Counted from the first letter of the stretch, positions 33,104 through 40,861 are shown. The stretch: 64,000 bases of DNA from a bacterium ADurb.Bin236 (GCA_002069885.1 MWCD01000009.1:17646-81645); one strand, 5' to 3'. The notes: a model not told the origin generated them from the sequence alone. Numbers and translations: made by a program.

Positions 33104-34261
33104 ATGGCAATGTTCGCAAACACAGCAAAAAACGCCGCGGCGCGGGCCGTAGCGGTTCTGTCGGCCCTCATGTTGGCCGTGGCTTTATCGTCCGCGCCCG
33201 CCCTCGCCGGCATGTTCGACATCAGCGACGCCCGCGAGGCTAAACTCGGAAAAGAGGCCGCCGACGCCTTCATCAAACATTACGGGCTTTACGCAAACGA
33301 AGCGGAAGCCCGCCGCGTCGAAGCCGTCGGAAAGACGGTCGTAGAATTCTCCGACAGAACGGACATCGAATACAACTTCTATCTTCTCGACACGAAAATG
33401 GTGAACGCGTTCGCCATCCCCGGCGGGTTCGTATTCATGACGCGGGGCATAATGGACATCATCGACGACGACGACGAACTGGCCTCCGTCATCGGGCACG
33501 AGATAGCCCACATAGCAAAAAAACACAGCATGACTCTCATCAAGGCCGACATGAGGAACACGATGATAAACCTGCTGCTCTTCGCGGTGTCGAAAGACCC
33601 GAACGTGGTGATGGCCGGGCAGATGATAGAGCAGTCGCGGCAGGAGGTGTTCGGGCGCAGGGCGGAAATCGAGGCGGACCGGCTGGGGCTGGAATACATG
33701 CATAAGGCCGGATACGAAGCAGACGCCTTCATGCGCTTCATGAGAAAACTCGCCAGAGTGGAGCAGAACAGGCCGGAGTTGCTCGAAGACTACTATTACA
33801 CGCATCCGCCGATGGACGTGCGGCAGACGCTCGTCGAGGAGAACTACCGGCGGATCGGGCTGGAGCCGCCGGAGGAGAAGCGGGGAACGGCGAAGGGCAG
33901 GCTGGTGGCGGGCGAGGTCTGTCCGGAGGGCGGCGGGCCGTGCGCGGGCGTGGTCAAAGGGCCTCGCGGAGAGTTGATGCGAATGGCCGATCCCGGCCCT
34001 GCGGGCGACCCCTACCTGCGCGCCCTATCCGCAGCCGCGGCTCTCAACCGCCTGTTCTCGGAACCCACCGCCTTCTTCGACTTCGGCAAAAAAACCACGG
34101 GCGACCGCGCCGAGCTTCTCGTGCGCAACAACCGCGCCGCCGAGGCTCTCCCCGGCGACCTCGCCGCCAATTCCGCAGCTTCCGTCGACGAACTGGTTGA
34201 CACGTGGACACAAAATCTGAAATTATTTATATGGAGCGATATCGTGGGAAGAGAGATGTGA
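33104..34261 (+). CDS. Secreted M48-family zinc metalloprotease
   Basis: 385 residues with a Sec signal ending near ALA at residue 35. The zinc site is HEIAH (H132, E133, H136) with the third ligand in EIEAD (E188), as in M48C (LoiP/BepA-like) periplasmic proteases that maintain outer-membrane proteins. NAFAIPGGFVFMTRG is another M48 block. Beyond residue 250 lies an extra domain of about 130 residues with one cysteine pair (CPEGGGPC) and no recognised fold. The gene starts at a probable leaderless promoter and ends one base before the sigma-54 activator gene, so the two should be translated from one transcript. Confidence 0.9.
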   Translation: MAMFANTAKNAAARAVAVLSALMLAVALSSAPALAGMFDISDAREAKLGKEAADAFIKHYGLYANEAEARRVEAVGKTVVEFSDRTDIEYNFYLLDTKMVNAFAIPGGFVFMTRGIMDIIDDDDELASVIGHEIAHIAKKHSMTLIKADMRNTMINLLLFAVSKDPNVVMAGQMIEQSRQEVFGRRAEIEADRLGLEYMHKAGYEADAFMRFMRKLARVEQNRPELLEDYYYTHPPMDVRQTLVEENYRRIGLEPPEEKRGTAKGRLVAGEVCPEGGGPCAGVVKGPRGELMRMADPGPAGDPYLRALSAAAALNRLFSEPTAFFDFGKKTTGDRAELLVRNNRAAEALPGDLAANSAASVDELVDTWTQNLKLFIWSDIVGREM

Positions 34262-34262
34262 C

Positions 34263-35660
34263 ATGGCGACCATACTGCTGGTGGATGACGAGAAACGAAT
34301 AAGGGAAGGCGTGTCGCGCGCCCTCAAGGCGATGGGGCACGATGTGGCGACAGCCGCCGACGGCGCCGAGGCGCTGGACACTATGGCCGAACGCGAGCCG
34401 GACGTGGTCATCACCGACCTGTTCATGCCCGGCATGGACGGCATGCAACTGCTGGCCGCCGCTAAGGAGCGCCATCCTCGCTCCGTCGTAATCATCTTCA
34501 CCGGCAGAGGAACCATTGAGAGCGCCGTCTCCGCCATCAAGGACGGGGCGTTCGACTACATCACCAAGCCTTTCAACCTCGACGCGGTGGAGGTCGTCGT
34601 CAACCGCGCCGTAGCCCACAGGAAATTGCTCGTCGAAAACGCCTCCCTCAAGGACCAAATCGGGCGCGCCAACTCCTATGAAAACATCATCGGCGGCTCA
34701 GAGACCATGCGCGACGTGTACCGCGTCATCGACAGGATTAAGGACACGTGGACCAACGTGCTGGTCACCGGCGAAAGCGGCTCAGGCAAGGAGCTTGTCG
34801 CCCGCGCAGTCCACTTCAGCGGGGCTTTCAAGCACAAGCCTTTCGTCACCGTCGATTGCGCCTCGCTCTCCGAAAATTTGCTGGAAAGCGAACTCTTCGG
34901 CCACGTGAAAGGGGCTTTCACCAGCGCCCACAGGGACAAAACGGGCTACTTCGAGACAGCCGACGGCGGAACCGTGTTTCTCGACGAAATAGCAGAGTTC
35001 AGCTCGCACCTGCAGACCCGCCTGTTGCGCGTCATTCAGGAAGGCGAGTTCTCCCGCGTCGGCGAAACCGCCTCGCGCCGTGTCAAAGTCAGAATCATCG
35101 CCGCCACCAACCGCAACCTCGAACAGGCGGTCAGGTCCGGAGCTTTCCGCGAAGACCTTTTCTACAGGCTCAACGTCATCTCCATAAACGTCCCCCCTCT
35201 AAGGAAACGAATTGAGGACATCCCCGACTTGGTGGAGTTCTTCCTCTCCAAGTTCAACAAGAAATTCGGCAAAAACATCTCTTCGGTGTCCAGCGACGCG
35301 CTCGCTGTTTTCGCAGAATACGACTGGCCGGGCAACGTTCGCGAACTGGAAAACCTCATGGAGCGCACCTTCATCTTCTGCGACGACGACGTCATGCGCG
35401 TGCACCACCTTCAGGAGCCGCTGAAAACCATCGCCGGACTTGCGAAAACAGAAGCGGTCCCCGACCTGACCGACCTCAACTATAAGGACGCCAAAGAAGC
35501 GGTCATACGGAGGTTCGGGCGCGAATATTTCGAGGAGCTTCTTGAAAAGTGCGAAGGCAACATCAGCGAAGCAGCCCGGCGCAGCGGGATAGACCGCGGC
35601 TGTTTCTACCGGCTGATAAAAAAATTCAACGTGGACAAACCGGAATACACGCAGGAATAA
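34263..35660 (+). CDS. NtrC-family sigma-54-dependent response regulator
   Basis: 465 residues in three domains: receiver (1-120, phospho-acceptor D52 in VITDLFMPGMDG), AAA+ (about 145-385) with Walker A GESGSGKEL, the sigma-54-contacting GAFTSA loop and Walker B VFLDEIAEF, and a C-terminal Fis-type helix-turn-helix (NISEAARRSGIDRGCFYRLIKKF). It activates RNA polymerase carrying sigma-54 once phosphorylated. No histidine kinase is adjacent; the upstream partner is an M48 protease one base away. A sigma-54-like promoter occurs at 38.37 kb in this window and is one possible target. Confidence 0.95.
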   Translation: MATILLVDDEKRIREGVSRALKAMGHDVATAADGAEALDTMAEREPDVVITDLFMPGMDGMQLLAAAKERHPRSVVIIFTGRGTIESAVSAIKDGAFDYITKPFNLDAVEVVVNRAVAHRKLLVENASLKDQIGRANSYENIIGGSETMRDVYRVIDRIKDTWTNVLVTGESGSGKELVARAVHFSGAFKHKPFVTVDCASLSENLLESELFGHVKGAFTSAHRDKTGYFETADGGTVFLDEIAEFSSHLQTRLLRVIQEGEFSRVGETASRRVKVRIIAATNRNLEQAVRSGAFREDLFYRLNVISINVPPLRKRIEDIPDLVEFFLSKFNKKFGKNISSVSSDALAVFAEYDWPGNVRELENLMERTFIFCDDDVMRVHHLQEPLKTIAGLAKTEAVPDLTDLNYKDAKEAVIRRFGREYFEELLEKCEGNISEAARRSGIDRGCFYRLIKKFNVDKPEYTQE

Positions 35661-35698
35661 ACCCTCCGCGCCGTCCCGACGGCTGCAGAAACGGACAA

Positions 35699-36355
35699 AT
35701 GCGCGACGCCGCCGGATTCAAACTTATAGAAACCATGCTTTGCATGAGCGGGGATGGCTTCCCGCTGATGGAGTCTCACATGAGCCGGTTGCGGGCGTCC
35801 GCGTCCGCTCTCGGATTCGCGCTGGACGAGCGAGCGGCCCGCGCGGGCGTGGCCGCCGCCGCCGGATATTCCAGCCCCGGCGCGCCCCTAAAAGTCCGCT
35901 TGTTGCTTTCCAGCGACGGAGCCTTGGACATCACCGCGGAGCCTGTCGAGCTTGAGCCTGCCGCGCCTCCGCGCTCCGTTTCGTTCAGCGCGGACGCCGC
36001 CGACAGCGCCGACCCTCTTCTGCGCCACAAGACCACCCGCAGGGAATTCTACGACTCCCGCCTCGCCGAAGCCCGCGCGCGCGGGCTGTACGATATCCTT
36101 TTCCTCAACGAGCGCGGAGAAGCTACGGAAGGCGCGTGGAACAACATCGTCGCCGAGATTGACGGCGCGCTCTTCACCCCGCCTGTCTCCTGCGGACTGC
36201 TTCCCGGCGTGTTCAGGCAAACCCTCCTCGAACGCGGCTTGGCGAAGGAAAGAATCCTTTCTGAGCGCGACATTAAAAACGCCTCCGCCCTCTATTGCTG
36301 CAACGCCGTCCGCGGCTTGGTGGAAGTCTCGCTCGTCGGCGGATTTCAGGAATAG
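35699..36355 (+). CDS. PLP-dependent class IV aminotransferase, aminodeoxychorismate lyase-like
   Basis: 218 residues from the ATG at 35699; the frame is open upstream into the preceding gene, but the family begins at FKLIETMLC. The fold-type IV blocks are visible: ETMLCMSGDGFPLMESHMSRL, the PLP lysine in LRHKTTRREFYD, EATEGAWNNIVAEIDG (cofactor phosphate) and GLLPGVFRQTLLERG. The spacing fits PabC, which makes 4-aminobenzoate for folate, or the PabC half of PabB-PabC fusions; branched-chain or D-amino acid transaminases are alternatives. It is unusually short (PabC is often near 270). No pabB is nearby. Confidence 0.75.
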   Translation: MRDAAGFKLIETMLCMSGDGFPLMESHMSRLRASASALGFALDERAARAGVAAAAGYSSPGAPLKVRLLLSSDGALDITAEPVELEPAAPPRSVSFSADAADSADPLLRHKTTRREFYDSRLAEARARGLYDILFLNERGEATEGAWNNIVAEIDGALFTPPVSCGLLPGVFRQTLLERGLAKERILSERDIKNASALYCCNAVRGLVEVSLVGGFQE

Positions 36356-36470
36356 ATTTGTCCCCCCGAACAGCGCGTCTGGAGATTCCAGACAGACGCA
36401 GTTGGCAAGGCGCTTGAAAACGGCCCGGTTTTTATGTATTTTTATAATGCGCTGAATCTTGCGCGAACAT

Positions 36471-36545
36471 GCCGAGGTAGCTTAGCTGGTCTAAAGCGCT
36501 TGACTGTGGATCAAGAGAGCATGGGTTCGAATCCCCTCCTCGGTA
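36471..36545 (+). tRNA. tRNA-His (anticodon GTG)
   Basis: 75 nt folding as a cloverleaf: acceptor GCCGAGG / CCTCGGT, D arm GCTT...AAGC, anticodon stem CTTGA / TCAAG around loop CTGTGGA (anticodon GTG), five-base variable region, T arm with TTCGAAT loop (one mismatch in its stem). CCA is not encoded. The base before position 1 is T and the discriminator (position 73) is A; nearly all bacterial tRNA-His genes have G at -1 and C at 73. A -10-like TATAAT lies at 36443-36448. A terminator-like hairpin separates it from hisS, whose ATG is 67 bases downstream. Confidence 0.93.
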
Positions 36546-36558
36546 CTTCAAAGACCCG

Positions 36559-36598
36559 GCCCGGCGGACGCCCATTCGGGCTGACGGCCGGGCGTTTT
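36559..36598 (+). terminator. Terminator-like hairpin between tRNA-His and hisS
   Basis: Outer arms GCCCGGC (36559-36565) and GCCGGGC (36587-36593) enclose an inner GCCC/GGGC hairpin (36570-36581); GTTTT follows. The T tract ends 14 bases before the hisS ATG, so it could attenuate hisS or simply end the tRNA transcript. Confidence 0.65.
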
Positions 36599-36612
36599 CA
36601 CAGGATGGCGTC

Positions 36613-38106
36613 ATGAACATCGAAACAGGCCCCGCCCCGCGCCTCCCGCGCGGCTTCAGAGATATCCCCCCGGAGGATGTTCTCCTGCGCGAACGCATGA
36701 TCGCCTCCGTCTGCTCCGTATATCGAAGATATGGCTTTGAACCGCTCGAAACTCCCCACATCGAGTATCTGGACGCTCTCGGCAAGCACCTGCCCGACGT
36801 AGACGCGCCGGATGGCGGCGTGTTCGCCTTCCGCGACGACAGCGCCGAATGGGTCGCCCTCAGATACGACCTCACCGCGCCTCTGGCCCGCTATGTGGCC
36901 GAACACGAAAAAGAAATCGTCTTCCCCTACCGCCGCTATCAGGTCGGCCCGGTGTTCAGGCTGGAAAAACCCGGTCCCGGCAGGTTCAGGGAATTCTATC
37001 AGTGCGACTTCGACACGGTGGGCGCAGGCTCCCCGGCGGCTGACGCCGAAGCCTGTTGCGCTCTGGCCGACGCGCTGGAAGCCGCAGGCGTCGAACGCGG
37101 CGGCTATATAGTGAAAATCAACAACCGCAAGGCCCTCAACGGCGCGCTGGAAGCCGCAGGCGTCGCCCCGGCATCAGGCGCCGAATCCTCTTCGGACAAC
37201 TCCCTTGTCGTCCTGCGAGCCATCGACAAGCTCGACCGCGTCGGCATGGACGGCGTTATCCGGCTTCTCGGAGAGGGCAGAAAAGACGAGTCCGGCGATT
37301 TTACCAAAGGCGCCGGCCTATCAGTCTCTCAGATTGATTCCATCGTCCGATACCTGCGGGCATCGGGAGACGGGCGCTCGGACGTATGCGACGCGCTGTT
37401 CGAAGCCGTCAAAGACTCCGAAACAGGCCGCGAAGGGGTTTCCGAACTCCGCGCCATACACGACATGCTGTCCGCCGCCGGGTTCGGCGAAGACCGCGCC
37501 ATGTTTGACCCTCTCATCGTCAGGGGCCTCGCTTATTACACCGGCCCGGTGTTCGAAGCCGCCCTCACTTTTGAGACAACCGACGAACGCGGCGAAAAGA
37601 AACAGTTCGGCTCCGTCGCCGGCGGCGGCAGATACGACACCCTCGTCGAACGGTTCCTCGGCAGAAAAGTCCCCGCCACCGGAGCTTCCATCGGCGTAGA
37701 CAGGCTGATGTCCGCCCTCAAACAACTCCTTCCGCCGGACGCTTCGGCATATTCCGCCCCCGTCCTCGTCACCACAATGGACCCCTCCCTTATGCCCGAA
37801 TACCAGAAGCTGGTGTTCGAAATCCGGAGCGCGGGCATACCCGCCGAACTTTTCACCGGCTCCGGCGGATTCAGAAAACAACTGAAATACGCCGACCGCA
37901 GAAACCTCCCTCTGGCGGTGATTTGCGGCGAAGACGAACTCAACGCCGGAACCGTCTCCATTAAAGACCTTCTACTCGGACGCGAGCTGTCCAAAGACAT
38001 CAAAGACCGCGCATCATGGGTGGACGACCGCCCTGCTCAGGTCACAGCCCCCCGCTCAGAATTGGTCGCCACAATCAAAAAAATGCTTTCCGGCAGCGAT
38101 ATCTAG
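36613..38106 (+). CDS. hisS: Histidyl-tRNA synthetase, alphaproteobacterial-type
   Basis: 497 residues, class II synthetase that charges tRNA-His. It is not the common bacterial form: it has LRYDLTAPLARYVAEH where typical bacterial enzymes have LRPEGT, motif 2 reads FRLEKPGPGRFREFYQCDFD, and there are LRAIDKLDRVGMDGV and LLGEGRKDESGDFTKGAGL segments. All of these match my memory of the divergent HisRS of Caulobacter and relatives, which recognise a tRNA-His without G-1:C73. Histidine-binding blocks RGLAYYTGPVFE and GGGRYDTLVERF and motif 3 GASIGVDRL are present. The tRNA just upstream has exactly the altered identity bases. Confidence 0.95.
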   Translation: MNIETGPAPRLPRGFRDIPPEDVLLRERMIASVCSVYRRYGFEPLETPHIEYLDALGKHLPDVDAPDGGVFAFRDDSAEWVALRYDLTAPLARYVAEHEKEIVFPYRRYQVGPVFRLEKPGPGRFREFYQCDFDTVGAGSPAADAEACCALADALEAAGVERGGYIVKINNRKALNGALEAAGVAPASGAESSSDNSLVVLRAIDKLDRVGMDGVIRLLGEGRKDESGDFTKGAGLSVSQIDSIVRYLRASGDGRSDVCDALFEAVKDSETGREGVSELRAIHDMLSAAGFGEDRAMFDPLIVRGLAYYTGPVFEAALTFETTDERGEKKQFGSVAGGGRYDTLVERFLGRKVPATGASIGVDRLMSALKQLLPPDASAYSAPVLVTTMDPSLMPEYQKLVFEIRSAGIPAELFTGSGGFRKQLKYADRRNLPLAVICGEDELNAGTVSIKDLLLGRELSKDIKDRASWVDDRPAQVTAPRSELVATIKKMLSGSDI

Positions 38107-38423
38107 TAATTTATATGCATTTTTAAAATACAAATCTTCCACTTGCCAGATTTCGATTTACTGTCGTCACGCCCTGATGTTAAAAACATTTAACAAATAG
38201 CTGCTTGAAAAGCCTGAAAACAAGGCCCTAAAACCCATGTAAAGAAAACTTAACGTGCCGGGTTAAGACAATGTAAAAAGCCTTTGTCATAATGCGCAAC
38301 CCCGGCTTTTCTCAAAGCAAGCGAAAAATATAAAATCCAGTTGTAAAAAGAATATTTCGTATTATGAAAGGTTGGCACGGGTTTTGATTTATATAAGTAG
38401 AAGATCATCGAGGGAAGGCCCGA
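38107..38423 (+). other. Intergenic region with dyad and sigma-54-like promoter
   Basis: About 320 bases after hisS. A nested dyad, GCCGGG (38257-38262) with CCCGGC (38301-38306) and inside it GACAA (38267-38271) with TTGTC (38284-38288), lies about 70-115 bases upstream of the sigma-54-like promoter and could be an activator site or a terminator of hisS. Confidence 0.5.
38373..38387 (+). promoter_or_regulatory. Sigma-54-like -24/-12 promoter
   Basis: TTGGCACGGGTTTTGAT contains GG (38374-38375), ten bases, then GA (38386-38387) in the place of the -12 GC. TGGCAC is the consensus -24 element. Transcription would start near 38399, 25 bases before the receiver gene, whose ribosome site GAGGGAAGG follows. 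The -12 deviation keeps this tentative. Confidence 0.5.
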
Positions 38424-38810
38424 ATGGACGAAAGAAAGAAAAGCGTGTTGGTCATCGACGACGACAGATTCGTTCGGGAAGGCTTGAGCGAACTGCTGAA
38501 CGTCAAAGGATTTGAAGCCGACACGGCAGAGGACGGATTCGACGCCCTGCAAAAAGTCACTTCCCGAAGGTATGACGTAATTCTGCTGGACTTGGTGATG
38601 CCGGGGATGGACGGGGTGGAGACGCTGAGCAGGATAATGGGACAGAAGCCGGGAGCGAACGTTCTAGCGATGACGGCCCACAGCGAGTACGACATGATAG
38701 CGAGGGCGATAAAGGCGGGAGCTAAGAGTTTCTTCAAGAAGCCGATAGACTCCTCCGTCCTCGAAAACATGATAAGAGAAATGGATTTTGCGGCAGAGAC
38801 AAGGCGATAA
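38424..38810 (+). CDS. Single-domain response regulator
   Basis: 128 residues, a CheY-like receiver with nothing attached. The acidic pocket is complete: IDDD near residue 11-14, phospho-acceptor D56 in VILLDLVMPGMDG, T/S and K positions in LAMTAHSE and FFKKPIDSS (the conserved Lys). It probably relays or sinks phosphate for a kinase elsewhere. It is followed 13 bases later by a second, degenerate receiver-like gene, and preceded by a sigma-54-like promoter. Confidence 0.92.
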   Translation: MDERKKSVLVIDDDRFVREGLSELLNVKGFEADTAEDGFDALQKVTSRRYDVILLDLVMPGMDGVETLSRIMGQKPGANVLAMTAHSEYDMIARAIKAGAKSFFKKPIDSSVLENMIREMDFAAETRR

Positions 38811-38823
38811 AGGAGTCGGGCTG

Positions 38824-39240
38824 ATGAGAGAGATAGGTTCTGCGCTCATAGCGGGGACGATGGATTTCAGGCGAATGGCGCTGACGGACGAGTTGCGCGA
38901 AGCCGGATGGCGCGCGCAGTCCACGTCTAAGCTTTCAATCGCCCTGAAACTACTCAATGAGCGCGGGTTCGATTGCGTGCTGGCTCTCTCTGACGGTCGG
39001 CCCGAAAAACAGGCGGAGTTCATCCGCAGAGTGAACGAGCTTCATCCGGATGTTTTTGTTATAACCGTCGGCTGCGACAGCGAAGCCGATGCCGAAAATG
39101 ATAATTTACAGATTTTTGAATGTCTCGAAGCTCCATCAGCAACACAGGCGATGGAGGCCATGAACCGGGGAATGTTGTTAAAGTCAGCGAGGGAACGTTT
39201 GCGGGGCATCAGGTTCTCCGGGGTCTCCGCGGCATCATAG
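38824..39240 (+). CDS. Degenerate receiver-like protein
   Basis: 138 residues from the ATG at 38824, nine bases after AAGGAG. The alternation of strands and helices (SALIAGTMDFRRMALTDELREAGW, CVLALSDGRPEKQAEFIRRV, DVFVITVGCDS, LQIFECLEAP) resembles a CheY fold. The acidic pair at the end of strand 1 and the phospho-acceptor aspartate are replaced, so phosphorylation is unlikely. Directly downstream of a canonical receiver, it may act as its partner or as an aspartate-less receiver. The relation is inferred from strand pattern only. Confidence 0.55.
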   Translation: MREIGSALIAGTMDFRRMALTDELREAGWRAQSTSKLSIALKLLNERGFDCVLALSDGRPEKQAEFIRRVNELHPDVFVITVGCDSEADAENDNLQIFECLEAPSATQAMEAMNRGMLLKSARERLRGIRFSGVSAAS

Positions 39241-39264
39241 TCGGAGCGGCGGGACACGGTCCGG

Positions 39265-39300
39265 GACGCCCCCTGTCTAACCGGCCTGACAGGGGGCGTC
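39265..39300 (+). terminator. Terminator-like hairpin after the receiver pair
   Basis: Perfect 13-bp arms GACGCCCCCTGTC (39265-39277) and GACAGGGGGCGTC (39288-39300) with a ten-base loop. No T tract follows. Confidence 0.6.
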
Positions 39301-39361
39301 AATCCGGCGGTTTGACCTCTAGGTCAAAAATTAAAAAAAGTCTGGATTTTTAAAAAGAAGC

Positions 39362-39370
39362 TGGTATAAT
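39362..39370 (+). promoter_or_regulatory. Extended -10 promoter of the candidate RNA gene
   Basis: TGGTATAAT matches TGnTATAAT perfectly; a weak -35 TGGATT lies 16 bases upstream. Start expected near 39375-39377. Confidence 0.6.
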
Positions 39371-39374
39371 TGGG

Positions 39375-39619
39375 GTGTTGAATCCCTACATCGTATGACA
39401 GCCGGATGGCTGAGGGATAGGTTTTAAGGGCGGCGAGGCTGTTAAAAAGACACAATAACGCCTGAAAAGGCGTTTTGAAAGGCGGATAAATCTTAAATTT
39501 CGTTCTGGGCGCGCGCGGGGAGTGTTGCGCGCGTTGACGAGGCCTCTTAAATCCTCAATTTCCTCTTAGTGTCTATTACGACACCTTAGGCGGTTCCTGT
39601 GCGAACCGCTTCTTTTTTT
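39375..39619 (+). ncRNA. Candidate structured non-coding RNA, ~245 nt
   Basis: The unit has an extended -10 promoter, no open frame of note, and a strong terminator (GCGGTTC/GAACCGC then TTCTTTTTTT, 39590-39619). The body shows long-range pairing: GGTGTTG (39374-39380) with CGACACC (39579-39585), and AGGTTTTAAGGG (39419-39430) with CCTCTTAAATCCT (39543-39555; 11 pairs, one mismatch, one bulge). Between these are hairpins CAGCC/GGCTG, AACGCC/GGCGTT and GCGCGC/GCGCGC. The closed-ended rod with side hairpins recalls 6S RNA, but I found none of the fixed motifs of SRP RNA, RNase P RNA or tmRNA. Identity is open; it may be a known class too divergent to recognise by eye. Confidence 0.55.
39590..39619 (+). 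terminator. Rho-independent terminator of the candidate RNA
   Basis: Seven-bp stem GCGGTTC / GAACCGC, six-base loop, then TTCTTTTTTT. Confidence 0.88.
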
Positions 39620-40090
39620 CTGACAATGCAATTATCGCAAAGCGGATAACCCTTGTATAGGCGGGAATTAAAAAACCTTTTTCATATCCAAGGCTTGTGA
39701 AATCATTCACAATGTCCGCTTTGTTGCCTTTTATCAACAATATTCTCCAGCCGTTCAGGGGGCAATCCCTCGCGCCGCCATTGTTTCGGATTCGTCCGCT
39801 GAAGCGGTCGTTTTCGAAGCTGTTTTCAAATTCATCCCGGATTCGTCGATAGAGCCGACGAACGGGGGCGATTTTCATAGCAGCGAACTGCTTCGTTGCC
39901 GCCACATTTTTTTGTTCATGAACCCTATGTTCTATTCACTGCAAAAATGCGCCTTGCGCCTCGCATTTCATCCGCTCTGAACAATCGCTCCCGAATCCTA
40001 ATGACGGATTCGGATTCCTTTGTCATACGCCGACGACGGAAGAGCGATTTTCTTAGATCTTCATTTAGCGCGCGGCTTGAGAGAGTTGTG
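39620..40090. other. Intergenic region with a dispersed hairpin repeat
   Basis: About 470 bases between convergent units. A minus-strand frame (39576-39905) overlaps the RNA terminator and has no ribosome site, so I do not call it. The only clear element is the repeat at 39921-39973. Confidence 0.45.
39921..39973 (+). repeat. 53-bp dispersed hairpin repeat, copy 1
   Basis: Begins AACCCTATGTTCTAT, contains the hairpin AAATGCG/CGCATTT and ends TTTCATCC. It aligns with 57849-57901 without gaps; differences inside the stem are compensatory (here T-A, there C-G). Both copies lie between convergent genes. Confidence 0.7.
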
Positions 40091-40861
40091 TCAGGGTTGT
40101 TTGAGGGCGGATTCGCCGAGGACTTTTCTGATTTTGCGAAGGAGGGATTCGGCGGTGAAGGGTTTGAGGGCGTAGTCGTGTGCGCCGTGCTGGACGGCTT
40201 GGAAGATTTTGCTTTTCTGCCGGAGGACTGAGAGCATTATGACGGGGATGTTGGCGGTTTCGGGGAAGTCTTTAAGCAGCATGAGGGTGGAGAAGCCGTC
40301 AAGGTCGGGCATGACGATGTCGAGGAGGATGATGTCCGGGCGCCATTCGCGGGCTTTTTCGATGCCGGCGTAGCCGTCGCGGGCGGTGATGACGTTGAAG
40401 CTGTCTTTGAAGATTTCCTCGATGAGTTTGAGCACGACGCGGTCGTCGTCGACAACGAGCATGGAGAGCCGCCTGTTGATGGGGGGGTTTTCGTCCATGA
40501 TCTCGCGGTTGACCTGAGAGCGGAGGCGGTTGACGACGAATCCGGTGATGGCTTGTCTGCGTTTTTCGGAGATTTCGATAAATTCTACGCCGACGCGGTG
40601 TGTGAAGCGGCCCTCGGATTCCTCCATGGTTTCGCTCCACCTGACTTCGCCGCGAGCCACGCACGGCTCGGAGTCTCCGGGAAGGGCGAACTCCATTTCA
40701 ATGGTGGAGCCGGCTTCGACGTGTTTTTCGGACATGAAGGCTAAGCCGCCGCCGCTTATGTTTTTCAGGCTGGCTATGCTTATCTCCAGTTGTTCGGGCA
40801 CTTTGTACTTGACCGGACAATCGAGATCGAGTCTGGGATGTTTGCGTTTGTCCTGTCCCAT
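40091..40861 (-). CDS. PilZ-receiver fusion protein
   Basis: 256 residues. The N-terminal PilZ domain (about 5-115) has RKHPRLDLDCPV with the RxxxR c-di-GMP contact and KNISGGGLAF in place of the D/NxSxxG motif. A short linker leads to a receiver domain (about 131-250) with VVDDD and phospho-acceptor D181 in IILLDIVMPDLDG, T/S as LSV, and the lysine in ALKPF. It should combine c-di-GMP binding with phosphorylation; output probably protein-protein contact, since no DNA-binding or enzyme domain is attached. GGGAG precedes the ATG. A diguanylate cyclase lies 9 kb away. Confidence 0.92.
   Translation of the reverse strand: MGQDKRKHPRLDLDCPVKYKVPEQLEISIASLKNISGGGLAFMSEKHVEAGSTIEMEFALPGDSEPCVARGEVRWSETMEESEGRFTHRVGVEFIEISEKRRQAITGFVVNRLRSQVNREIMDENPPINRRLSMLVVDDDRVVLKLIEEIFKDSFNVITARDGYAGIEKAREWRPDIILLDIVMPDLDGFSTLMLLKDFPETANIPVIMLSVLRQKSKIFQAVQHGAHDYALKPFTAESLLRKIRKVLGESALKQP

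Noticed and set aside
39375..39619. tmRNA, SRP RNA or RNase P RNA
   Set aside because: No T arm or tag frame, no GGAAGGAAGCAGCC-type SRP loop and no GAGGAAAGTC of RNase P RNA.
39576..39905. 109-codon minus-strand frame
   Set aside because: Its end is made of the terminator of the candidate RNA, and no ribosome site precedes it.
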